From Haliscomenobacteraceae bacterium (GTDB taxonomy: Bacteria; Bacteroidota; Bacteroidia; Chitinophagales; Saprospiraceae), in contig CANMVX010000009.1 in assembly GCA_947501115.1 (NCBI GenBank), forward strand, positions 43,957-107,956: 64,000 nt of DNA, in the 5' to 3' direction. The translations under genes were made by a program, and so were the position numbers. Positions within the stretch are counted from its first letter, which is position 1, and the number at the start of each line of letters is the position of its first letter. Below the pieces are notes generated by a model, which was not told the DNA's origin, did not search any database, and saw only the letters and a list, made by a program, of their open reading frames with translations. Below are positions 49,680 to 59,230 of the stretch, in pieces.

Positions 49680-52185
49680 AAAAGAATTTTTTCCACCCCG
49701 CCCTACTACCAATCCGACCATTTATGCTTATGAATTGGTAGGGGTTTCAACACATAAAGGGCAAATAAAAATTGGTTTTACCTCAAGAGATGCTTTTAGC
49801 AGGGTATCGGAACAACTGAGAACCTCTGGATTGAAATATACCATTGTATTTGAGGAATCTGCCATGAGGAACGACGGAAGTTCCTTTACAGACCACGATA
49901 TTCACCGGCTTTTAAGAAAACAAGGCTTTGCCAATCCGGATGGCGAATGGTTCAAATGCACGTTGAAAGATTTGCAAAAAGCCATTCGGGAGGTCAAAAC
50001 AGGTGAACGCACGGAAGCCAATCGGACCCTTACTTTCGGTATGCGCCCCGAACAACATGCTGCCGTTCATAAGACGATCGAATATTTCAACAGCTTTAAA
50101 CTGGAAAATACCGACAGGACACCAAATTTTCTTTGGAATGCAAAAATGCGTTTCGGCAAAACCTTTGCCAGTTATCAATTGGCAAAAAAAATGCAATGGA
50201 CAAAAATATTGGTTCTCACCTTCAAACCTGCCGTTCAAAATGCCTGGGATGAAGACTTGATGACCCACGTAGATTTTGAAGGATGGCAATTTATAGCCCG
50301 AAATGGATTGACGTTTGAGCAAGCCGATCCTAAAAAACCAATCGTTTGTTTCGGCTCATTTCAAGATTATCTGGGTAAAAACACCAGCACGGGAGGCATA
50401 AAAACTAAAAATGAATGGGTGCACGCCACGCATTGGGACTGTGTCATTTTTGATGAATACCACTATGGCGCATGGAGGGAAAGCGCCAAAGAATTGTTTG
50501 AAGCTGAAGGTAAAAGAGAGATGGAGTTTGGAGAGGGAGAGGGATTAGAATATTTCGACGAGGGGACTATGCCCATTACAACCAGTCATTATCTGTATTT
50601 GTCAGGTACGCCATTCAGGGCCATCGCTTCAGGAGAATTCATTGAAGATCAAATTTTTAACTGGACTTATTCCGACGAACAAAAGGCAAAAGACGAATGG
50701 AAAGAGACCAACGGGCCAAATCCTTATGCCTCCCTTCCCCGAATGGTCATGATGACTTACCAGATGCCTGATGCTATTTCACAGATTGCTATGCAGGGAG
50801 AATTTGATGGCTTTGATTTGAACATATTTTTCTCGGCGGACGGAGAAGGCGCGAACGCAAGGTTTAAGTATGAAGATGAGGTACAAAAATGGTTAGATCT
50901 TATTCGCGGTTCATTTGGAGAAACGACAACGGATAATCTGAAATTAGGCACTAAAAAACCACCCCTTCCATTTTCACATGCCCCTTTATTGAATGTCTTA
51001 AACCATACCTTTTGGTTTCTCCCATCCGTTGCCTCTTGTCATGCCATGTCCAATCTGATAAAACAACGGCAAAATAAGTTTTACCACGACTACACCATTG
51101 TGGTTGCTGCGGGTAATCAGGCAGGTCTTGGGGTGATGGCTTTACCACCCGTGATGCAAGCAATGACGGACAATCCGCTGGCATCGAAGACCATAACCCT
51201 TTCTTGTGGCAAATTGACCACGGGCGTCTCTGTAAAACCATGGACGGGTATTTTTATGCTGCGTAATTCCTCCAGTCCTGAAACCTATTTTCAGGCAGCC
51301 TTTCGGGTACAGACGCCCTGGGTGATAAAAAATCCGGACAGCAAATCACCTAACAAGGAAGAAATATTGAAAGAAGAATGTTATGTGTTTGATTTTGCGC
51401 CCAATAGGGCACTGCGACAAATAGCAGATTATGCTTGCCGATTAAATGTGAACGAAACAAATCCGGAGAAAAATGTGGAAGAATTCATCAACTTCCTACC
51501 CGTTTTAGCTTACGACGGTAGTTCGATGAAACAAGTGGATGCCGCTGGTATTCTGGATATGGCGATGAGTGGTACCACTGCTACCCTACTGGCAAGACGT
51601 TGGGAAAGCGCATTGCTGGTAAATGTGGACAATAACACGCTGGCCCGACTTATGGCAAATCAAGAAGCCATGAAAGCTTTGATGAACATTGAGGGATTCC
51701 GAAATTTGAATCAGGATATTGAAACGATCATTAATAAATCAGAAGCCGTAAAGAAAGCCAAGAAAGAGGCAAACGACCGGGAAATGTCCAAAAAGGAGAA
51801 GCAGGAACTGACAGACGACGAGAAAGAATTCAAGAGTTTGAGGAAGCAAATCCAGGAAAAGCTCATCAAATTTGCCACGCGCATACCTGTATTTATGTAT
51901 TTGACGGACTACAGAGAGCGGAGTTTAAAAGATGTGATCACCCAATTGGAACCGGGACTTTTCAAAAAGGTAACAGGCCTTTCCGTGAAAGACTTCGAAT
52001 TATTGGTAAGCCTGGGTTTATTCAATCCTGCCCACATGAATCAAGCCGTTTTCGGATTTAAACGGTACGAAGACGCCAGTTTGGAATATATCGGCATAAA
52101 TAAACATGCGGGGCAAGCCATTGGACTGTATGACACGGTATTGAGTCGGAAGGAATATGAAGAAAATTTTGTCAATGAACCATAA
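49672..52185 (+). CDS. GIY-YIG-like domain plus SF2 helicase restriction subunit
   Basis: GQIKIGFTSRDAFSRV N-terminal GIY-YIG-like region; NAKMRFGKTFASYQLA Walker A-like, VIFDEYHYG DEAD-like box, LYLSGTPFRAI, FQAAFRVQTPW. Confidence 0.8.
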   Translation: MSKKEFFPPRPTTNPTIYAYELVGVSTHKGQIKIGFTSRDAFSRVSEQLRTSGLKYTIVFEESAMRNDGSSFTDHDIHRLLRKQGFANPDGEWFKCTLKDLQKAIREVKTGERTEANRTLTFGMRPEQHAAVHKTIEYFNSFKLENTDRTPNFLWNAKMRFGKTFASYQLAKKMQWTKILVLTFKPAVQNAWDEDLMTHVDFEGWQFIARNGLTFEQADPKKPIVCFGSFQDYLGKNTSTGGIKTKNEWVHATHWDCVIFDEYHYGAWRESAKELFEAEGKREMEFGEGEGLEYFDEGTMPITTSHYLYLSGTPFRAIASGEFIEDQIFNWTYSDEQKAKDEWKETNGPNPYASLPRMVMMTYQMPDAISQIAMQGEFDGFDLNIFFSADGEGANARFKYEDEVQKWLDLIRGSFGETTTDNLKLGTKKPPLPFSHAPLLNVLNHTFWFLPSVASCHAMSNLIKQRQNKFYHDYTIVVAAGNQAGLGVMALPPVMQAMTDNPLASKTITLSCGKLTTGVSVKPWTGIFMLRNSSSPETYFQAAFRVQTPWVIKNPDSKSPNKEEILKEECYVFDFAPNRALRQIADYACRLNVNETNPEKNVEEFINFLPVLAYDGSSMKQVDAAGILDMAMSGTTATLLARRWESALLVNVDNNTLARLMANQEAMKALMNIEGFRNLNQDIETIINKSEAVKKAKKEANDREMSKKEKQELTDDEKEFKSLRKQIQEKLIKFATRIPVFMYLTDYRERSLKDVITQLEPGLFKKVTGLSVKDFELLVSLGLFNPAHMNQAVFGFKRYEDASLEYIGINKHAGQAIGLYDTVLSRKEYEENFVNEP

Positions 52186-52331
52186 GAAATGAAAGCGAAC
52201 GAACAAGAGAACGAACTTTTACACGACAACATTTCAGTAGAAACGGAATATAAAGGCACAAATTTAATTGGGAGTATTTTGTTTCCCAATTGATTTATCC
52301 ATAAATTACCTATTCAACAATAGCAAAAGAA

Positions 52332-54116
52332 ATGCAGAAATACGCTGTAAATCAACACTTAATAGAGACCTTATTAGCCTGGGTAAATTCAGGTGAAATT
52401 GCCATTCCGGAAATTCAAAGACCCTTTGTTTGGGATTCATCAAAAGTTCGTGACCTAATTGATAGTTTATATCAAGGCTTCCCCATTGGTTATGTTATAG
52501 CCTGGAGAAATCCAAATGTGCGATTAAAAGATGGGAGTTTAAGTGAAGGAAAAAAAATACTTATTGACGGACAGCAGCGGGTTACTGCCTTAACTGCAGC
52601 GATTCTTGGACACTATGTAGTCAATAAAACTTACGAAAGAATCAAAATAAAAATTGCATTCCATCCTGTTGAAGAAAGGTTTGAAGTTCAGAATCCTGCT
52701 ATTTTAAAGGATAAAACGTGGCTACCTGATATTTCTCAGGCGATAAATGGAGATCTTTTTGAAATTGCAGCAAACTATTTTGAGCTTAATCCATCAGTTG
52801 ATAGAAAAAAGGTTCAACATTCCTTTTCAAACCTGATGAATATTCCAAGAAAACAAATTGGAATCATAGAATTGGCAGCTGACTTAGATATTGAAACGGT
52901 GACAGAAATTTTTATACGTATCAATTCGAAAGGGGTTGTACTAAGTCAGGCAGACTTTGCAATGAGTAAAATTGCTTCCAATACTGAATACAAAGGAAAC
53001 GAATTACGAAAAGCCATTGACTATTTTTGTCACCTCTGTATTGCCCCCGAATTTTTCAAAAATATAATAGAACATGATGAGGAATTTGCCAAAACAGATT
53101 TCTTTCAAAAAATGCAATGGCTCAGAACCGAAAATGAGGACTTATATGATCCTGATTATAACGACTTAATTCGAGTAGCTTTCACCACTCAATTCAACAG
53201 AGGCAGGCTATCTGACCTTGTTAGCTTATTGTCGGGCAGAAACTTCGAAACACGCACTTTTGAAGCTACGATAGCCGAAAAATCATTTGAAACCTTAAAA
53301 AATGGGGTAACTAAATTTATCAATGAAACGAATTTCAAGCGATTTTTGATGATAATAAAATCAGCAGGTTTTATTTCACCAAAACTTATTCGTTCACAAA
53401 ATGCAATCAATTTTGCCTATATCCTCTATTTAAAATTAAAGGAACTGAATATTAATGCTGTAAACATAGAACATTATGTAAGACGTTGGTTTGTTTTTTC
53501 GATTTTGACAGGCCGGTATTCTGGTTCACCTGAAAGTTTATTTGATTTTGATATAAAACAAATATCTCAAAGACCATTTGATGACTATTTAAAGGAGAAG
53601 GAAGAAGGAGAACTCTCCGATGCATTTTGGAATGCCTCACTTCCGCAAAGCCTGGACACTTCGGTTGCCAGCAGCCCGTATTTCCATGTTTTTCTGGCAT
53701 CACAGGTAAAGGCAAATGATAAGGGATTTTTATCAAGGGACGTTTTAGTAAGTGATTTGATATCATTACGAGGAGATATTCATCATTTATTTCCAAAGGA
53801 CTATTTGAAGAGGCATGGCTTAGACAGGAGCAAATACAATCAGATTGCCAATTACGTTTATATGCAATCTGAAATAAACATTAAGGTAGGAAATAAACCG
53901 CCGAAGGAGTATCTTGAGCTTATAAAAAGCCAGATGCTCAATGAAAATCAACTAGTTAGTGGAATTTCAAACGAACAACAACTTTTGGCAAATCTAAAAA
54001 TGAATGCTATCCCTTTAGAAATTCAACAAATGAACGTTGACGATTACCATGCTTTCCTGATATTAAGACGAAAACTAATGGCATTAAAAATAAGAGATTA
54101 TTATCATGCTTTATAA
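52332..54116 (+). CDS. DUF262-domain protein with C-terminal HNH-like motif (GmrSD-like)
   Basis: [51 protein letters not shown]-terminal [17 protein letters not shown]. Confidence 0.85.
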   Translation: MQKYAVNQHLIETLLAWVNSGEIAIPEIQRPFVWDSSKVRDLIDSLYQGFPIGYVIAWRNPNVRLKDGSLSEGKKILIDGQQRVTALTAAILGHYVVNKTYERIKIKIAFHPVEERFEVQNPAILKDKTWLPDISQAINGDLFEIAANYFELNPSVDRKKVQHSFSNLMNIPRKQIGIIELAADLDIETVTEIFIRINSKGVVLSQADFAMSKIASNTEYKGNELRKAIDYFCHLCIAPEFFKNIIEHDEEFAKTDFFQKMQWLRTENEDLYDPDYNDLIRVAFTTQFNRGRLSDLVSLLSGRNFETRTFEATIAEKSFETLKNGVTKFINETNFKRFLMIIKSAGFISPKLIRSQNAINFAYILYLKLKELNINAVNIEHYVRRWFVFSILTGRYSGSPESLFDFDIKQISQRPFDDYLKEKEEGELSDAFWNASLPQSLDTSVASSPYFHVFLASQVKANDKGFLSRDVLVSDLISLRGDIHHLFPKDYLKRHGLDRSKYNQIANYVYMQSEINIKVGNKPPKEYLELIKSQMLNENQLVSGISNEQQLLANLKMNAIPLEIQQMNVDDYHAFLILRRKLMALKIRDYYHAL

Positions 54117-54166
54117 AATGGTGACACTGTCAAGTGAGAAACTGAATTATTACTAAATCCAAATAA

Positions 54167-54535
54167 ATGAAAAATGTAATTTTTTTAATTTTTTTATCAA
54201 TTTCATTTACCATGAGAGGCCAGTCCTGTGATGAAATAATCAAATTAGTAAAAAAAGAAGGTGGTTATGGCACTACTTATTCGAGTATTAACAGCGATGC
54301 TATTTCAAAAGTGACATTTTACCGGATGACAGCTGACTACAAAACGCTTTACTTTGCCATAGTCTGTTTCAAAAAAGAGTATTCCTACAGTTGTACAGAA
54401 TATATTTATCAAGTTGCATCAAACACAAGTTTAAATTATGCCGGTAATTATCTGAGTAGTGCTGGCAAAGCATTTTGGACTTATATTCAGCCATATAATG
54501 AAAATTTGGGATGTGCCCCAAATTTCAAACAATAA
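54167..54535 (+). CDS. Hypothetical exported protein
   Basis: ORF with signal-like N-terminus; KPG-like KHG/DUF pattern not identified. Confidence 0.5.
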   Translation: MKNVIFLIFLSISFTMRGQSCDEIIKLVKKEGGYGTTYSSINSDAISKVTFYRMTADYKTLYFAIVCFKKEYSYSCTEYIYQVASNTSLNYAGNYLSSAGKAFWTYIQPYNENLGCAPNFKQ

Positions 54536-54651
54536 AGGAAAATAGTACTCACTGATTTTCGCAAATTTTATAGCTGACTTCGTGAACTTCCATAATCTAT
54601 CGGCGCGTTGGAAATTTAAACCTAACTTTAAACAAAATCAATTCATTCTAA

Positions 54652-55257
54652 ATGAAATATTTAACAATTCTACAAATAGCTATATGCTATTTAATTGCAA
54701 ATCAAGATTTAATCAGCCAAAACTGCAAATTGGCAAAAGATGAATTAGACCCATTCACGAAAAAGCAGGTTGTTTTGACTAAGACATTTAATATGGCTAA
54801 TCCTATAACTTCAGAAGCTAGAAAGCCAATTATACATGGTCAATTTGGTCTTGAGAATGACTCCATTTATTTCAAACTCCAGAGTATAATAATAGTATCA
54901 GGTGGAATTTTGGATGATACCGATAATTTAAAGGAGTATATAAAGTTTAAAGAAAACGACTACCTACTTATAAAATTCGAGAATAATGATAATCTGCTAA
55001 AGCTCAGACTTAATTATCAATCTCAAGTATCTGAAAACAGGTCGTCAGGAATAATCACTCTAAACACATTTGCAAAATTCAATCTCGCCCTGGAGGATAT
55101 CAATCAATTTGCTAAATACAAATTGGAAATGTTAAGATTTTCAAAGAATAATGAAAATGAAAAAATTGATTATGAGATAAAAAATGCCAATCATAAAGAA
55201 AATGTTGTGAGTAATGCAAGCTGCTTTTTAGGGGCGTTGGTTAGCCGTGCTAAATAA
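54652..55257 (+). CDS. Hypothetical exported protein
   Basis: ORF with signal-like N-terminus; overlaps next ORF. Confidence 0.5.
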   Translation: MKYLTILQIAICYLIANQDLISQNCKLAKDELDPFTKKQVVLTKTFNMANPITSEARKPIIHGQFGLENDSIYFKLQSIIIVSGGILDDTDNLKEYIKFKENDYLLIKFENNDNLLKLRLNYQSQVSENRSSGIITLNTFAKFNLALEDINQFAKYKLEMLRFSKNNENEKIDYEIKNANHKENVVSNASCFLGALVSRAK

Positions 55258-56512
55258 AAACAATAATAGACTTATAATGCATAATGATATTAAGTGGAAT
55301 CATACTTTCTTAAATTTAAATACTATGAATTTTAAACCTCCAGATGTAAATCCAGATATTTTTGACAAATACAAAAAGATTAATCGATTAATCATTATTG
55401 GTAATGGTTTTGACATTGCCCATGGTTTAAAATCCACCTTCAGTGATTTTATATCCGATTATTGTTTCAATGCAATACATCAGTTTTTGAACAAAAAGGA
55501 GTATATTGATTCCTTGATTTCCATCAATACTAATAAATCAATTAGCAATTTAGAAAAATATCTCGCTGACCTTAATCGAAAAGATAAACTGAATGAACTC
55601 ATTAGATTTTCAGAATTTTCAGAGATAAATTTTTCCTGGAAATCTTCATTTTTTCGAGCAATTATTAATGAAATTCAAAATAAAAACTGGGTTGATATTG
55701 AAATTCAGTATTTCGATCATCTAAAAAAAATAAAGATTAAGAAAAATCCAAATGATCTTATTATACTAAATAGGGAATTTGAATGTATTAAAGCACAATT
55801 TCTTACATATCTGAATAAGGAAATGGACAAAAATAATTTCTCACCAAACTCTGCTTTAATTGACCAATTTAAACAACCCATAAAATCAATTGAAACAATT
55901 CCCAATACCCTTAAAACAGATAAGCAGCCTGACAGCTATTGTATTCTAAATTTTAATTACACTAATATTGCTGAACTCTATAAGAAAGCATTAAATGAGG
56001 AAAACACCACGTACATACCGATTCACGGTCAGCTCCTTGGGGATAACATTTCAACTCAAGGACCCATATTTGGTTTTGGGGATGAAATGGACCCTGAATA
56101 TGTCAATTTTGAACTTTATAGAAATGATGATTTATTTAAATACATCAAATCATTCAACTATTTACAGTTTAGTCATTATCGAAATTTAATGGAATTTATT
56201 GACAATGATAATTTCCAGGTTCAAATTTTTGGTCATTCATGCGGGATGTCGGACCGTACCTTATTAAATGCCGTTTTCGAGCATGAAAATTGCATCTCCA
56301 TAAAACCCTTTTATTATGGAGTTAAGGAATCAAATGATTTTGAGAAAAAGAGCTACTCTATTTCACGTCATTTTAAATCAAAGGCTGAACTTAGAATAAA
56401 AGTGGTTAATAAGGAATATTGTGAAGCAATGGTGCAACCTGTAAAGAAGGAAACTAAATTGCAACCCGATAATAAAATAAATGTTGAATATGCTAAAATA
56501 AAATACATTTGA
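55247..56512 (+). CDS. AbiH-family abortive-infection protein
   Basis: NRLIIIGNGFDIAHGLKSTFSDFISDY, ILNFNYTN, IHGQLLGDN, IFGHSCGMSDRTLL; likely start at internal Met near 55325. Confidence 0.88.
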   Translation: MLNKNNNRLIMHNDIKWNHTFLNLNTMNFKPPDVNPDIFDKYKKINRLIIIGNGFDIAHGLKSTFSDFISDYCFNAIHQFLNKKEYIDSLISINTNKSISNLEKYLADLNRKDKLNELIRFSEFSEINFSWKSSFFRAIINEIQNKNWVDIEIQYFDHLKKIKIKKNPNDLIILNREFECIKAQFLTYLNKEMDKNNFSPNSALIDQFKQPIKSIETIPNTLKTDKQPDSYCILNFNYTNIAELYKKALNEENTTYIPIHGQLLGDNISTQGPIFGFGDEMDPEYVNFELYRNDDLFKYIKSFNYLQFSHYRNLMEFIDNDNFQVQIFGHSCGMSDRTLLNAVFEHENCISIKPFYYGVKESNDFEKKSYSISRHFKSKAELRIKVVNKEYCEAMVQPVKKETKLQPDNKINVEYAKIKYI

Positions 56513-56594
56513 GTAATTATTTAAATAACCAACTTTATTGAAAACAGGTGATAGTTGATAAAATGAGATTTAATAAACAAAAAACCATTTAAAA

Positions 56595-57647
56595 ATGAAT
56601 AAATTAATTTCATTTATAGCCATTAATTTGGTTTCCTTCAGTCTTCTTGCACAAACGGTAAATGATGTTCCAATTAAAGATATCGATGTGGAATATCTAC
56701 AGATAGTAGGCACTGCAAAATTTTTTAGCACAAAAGTGATTATTCAAATTGATTTTGGGCAAAGAACGAAATTTTTTAAAATGGGAAATACCATCGTAAA
56801 GGACGAATATGGAAAACCAGTAGAATTTAATAGTATGATCGATGCCTTAAATTTCATGACAAAAAATGGTTTTGAATTCGTGACTGCTTATACCATTACC
56901 ATTGATAAGCAAAATGTTTATCATTACCTAATGAGAAATCGAAAAAATGAAATATTTGAAAAATCGGTTCCTCCTACATTGGCAAATATTGCCATACCAT
57001 CAAATGAGAATAAAACTATTTTGGAGCCAGCGCCCTCTTTTGAGGCAAAAATCACCTTAGACATTTTAAAGGACATTGATGGCAATAGTTATCGGATATC
57101 ACAAATTGGAAATAAAAAATGGATGGCAGAAAATCTTAGGGTTTCCAGATTCAGAAATGGAGATTTAATCCCAGAAATCGAAAGCGATATAAAGTGGTCT
57201 GATGCTAATAAAGCGGCCAGGTCCATTTACGACAATTCCCCTAATTATGGAAAACTACTGGGTAATTTATACAATGGTTATGTCATGCTGGATGGACGAA
57301 ACATTTGTCCTGTTGGCTGGCATTTGCCAAGTGATTCTGAATGGGAAATGCTTATAAAAACTTTGGGAGGCGTCAATGAGGCCAGCGTAAAATTAAAGGC
57401 GACAAAAGGCTGGACAAACGAGCTGAATGGAAATAATTCGTCAGGAATGAACGTATTACCCAGTGGAAGTCGGAATGAAAGTGGTCAATTTGTCGGTGCG
57501 GGAAAAGTGGGCGTATGGTGGAGCAACACAAAAGACCCCACAGGCTTAAAAATTTGGACAAGAACCCTAACCAATGACAGACAAGAGGTTGGACGCTTCG
57601 CATCAAATCCACAGATAGGCGGCTATATCAGATGTGTTCAGGATTGA
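56595..57647 (+). CDS. Exported FISUMP-domain protein
   Basis: DIDGNSYRISQIGNKKWMAENLRVSRFRNGDLIPEI...GRNICPVGWHLPSDSEWEML...GGYIRCVQD. Confidence 0.85.
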   Translation: MNKLISFIAINLVSFSLLAQTVNDVPIKDIDVEYLQIVGTAKFFSTKVIIQIDFGQRTKFFKMGNTIVKDEYGKPVEFNSMIDALNFMTKNGFEFVTAYTITIDKQNVYHYLMRNRKNEIFEKSVPPTLANIAIPSNENKTILEPAPSFEAKITLDILKDIDGNSYRISQIGNKKWMAENLRVSRFRNGDLIPEIESDIKWSDANKAARSIYDNSPNYGKLLGNLYNGYVMLDGRNICPVGWHLPSDSEWEMLIKTLGGVNEASVKLKATKGWTNELNGNNSSGMNVLPSGSRNESGQFVGAGKVGVWWSNTKDPTGLKIWTRTLTNDRQEVGRFASNPQIGGYIRCVQD

Positions 57648-57793
57648 TTTTGGGGGTTAGCTGGTAGGTTTTAACCTAGAGAAAGGAACTTTAGTTTTTT
57701 ATTGTGATTTCCGAAATTTTGTGTTAGTTTTAGAGTTAGCAATTCTAAGAATAGCGAGTAGATTTATTTAAAACATAAAATTTAGATTAAAAA

Positions 57794-59044
57794 ATGGAAA
57801 AAAAAGACTTTACTGAACCAGTTATTGGGTTTTTCGAAACCATAGCTGCAGCTGATATGGAAAAAATACATTCGGCAATTATAGGCTGGATATTTTCAGA
57901 GAATTCCGAAATATTCAATTCTGATGATAAAGCATCAATTATAAAAGAGTTACTGGTTGATAAAATAAAATCCGAGCCTTATTCATCCTTTAATTTTAAT
58001 CCACTCAAGGTAGATGTAGAAAAAGACAATATAGATATATTGTTGACTGGTGATAAATGGTTGATTGTTATTGAAAACAAGGTAAAATCAAGTCAACACA
58101 GTAATCAACTGTTGAAGTATGAATATTTAACTGCAAAGGATGATAAAACTACGAATGAATTAAAAGAAAAGGGTCAGTTTAGCGATAAGCTAACCAGAAT
58201 TAACATAGACAAAAAAGAACCTTTTTACATTTTGTTATCTTTGATTGAAGAGAAGTCTAACGATGACAATAATAAGTGGATATCCTTAACATACTCCAAG
58301 CTTCATGAGATTTTGGAAAAAAGATTCAATATCCATCCTACATCCGAAAATAAAATTATTTTTAACTCCTATTTAAACACAATCAAAAATTTATCAGATG
58401 TTTTAACTGCATTTAGAAACAAACATCAAGATTACAAGTTTGTTTTCATAGAAAACACCACAGATTCATCTGATATTCCTTTTTATTCATACATTAAAAA
58501 GTTAAGGTTAGAAACAATTTTACAAAAAGCTTTCTATTTACAACTGAAAACAAAAATTTCTGACTTTTTAGAATTATCCGGATATAATATATCGTATAAT
58601 GTAAGTGAGACAAGAGGTAATGCATTAATTGATATCTATTTTAATGAAATTAATATTAAAGGAATTAGGATTGGAGGATACAAAGTCAAGCCAATATTGC
58701 AATTTCAAGGCAAAGCGGTAAAATTAGGTCTAGGGTTAATAAACGAAGAAAAAACGAGAACAAAAATAAGTATAGAAGATTTAAAAAAACTTAAACAGGA
58801 ATATGCTCAATTATTGCTCAACAGCAATAAATTTAGTTCTATTCTTAAATCAAATAAACAAACCAGCACTGAAAAAGTGGAGGAAATAGGAAAAAAATTA
58901 AGTAATCCTAAATTATACAACGGATTTATTTCTTATCCACTGAATGAAACAAATGATTATTGGCAGTTTAAGCCTGGATATGAAGAATTTGTAAAAGAAA
59001 AGATAGAAGAAGCCAGAATTATTTTTCAAGAACTAGCAAGTTAA
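57794..59044 (+). CDS. PD-(D/E)XK nuclease-like protein (PDDEXK_4-like)
   Basis: DMEKIHSAIIGWIF; DNIDILLTGDKWLIVIENKVKSSQHSNQLLKYE (D...ExK). Confidence 0.8.
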   Translation: MEKKDFTEPVIGFFETIAAADMEKIHSAIIGWIFSENSEIFNSDDKASIIKELLVDKIKSEPYSSFNFNPLKVDVEKDNIDILLTGDKWLIVIENKVKSSQHSNQLLKYEYLTAKDDKTTNELKEKGQFSDKLTRINIDKKEPFYILLSLIEEKSNDDNNKWISLTYSKLHEILEKRFNIHPTSENKIIFNSYLNTIKNLSDVLTAFRNKHQDYKFVFIENTTDSSDIPFYSYIKKLRLETILQKAFYLQLKTKISDFLELSGYNISYNVSETRGNALIDIYFNEINIKGIRIGGYKVKPILQFQGKAVKLGLGLINEEKTRTKISIEDLKKLKQEYAQLLLNSNKFSSILKSNKQTSTEKVEEIGKKLSNPKLYNGFISYPLNETNDYWQFKPGYEEFVKEKIEEARIIFQELAS

Positions 59045-59101
59045 TTGATATAGCTGTTATAGCCCCTTTTACAAAAAGGGCTATAACAGCTATATCAATT
59101 A
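59042..59101. other. 24-bp perfect inverted repeat (hairpin)
   Basis: TAATTGATATAGCTGTTATAGCCC (59042-59065) and its exact reverse complement GGGCTATAACAGCTATATCAATTA (59078-59101), with additional TTTT/AAAA pairing near the loop. Confidence 0.92.
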
Positions 59102-59230
59102 GATTAACTTAAAAGATGGTGGCTTTGGAAATAAAAAAAAGTGCATTTATTGAAAGTTCAATATTAAAAAACCTTTCGTAAACTCATAAACAACCACTAC
59201 ATATGAATTTAATAATAGAAAAATAAAGAA

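Noticed and set aside
49912-50322. Minus-strand 136-aa ORF
   Set aside because: Antisense to the helicase gene with no recognisable motif.
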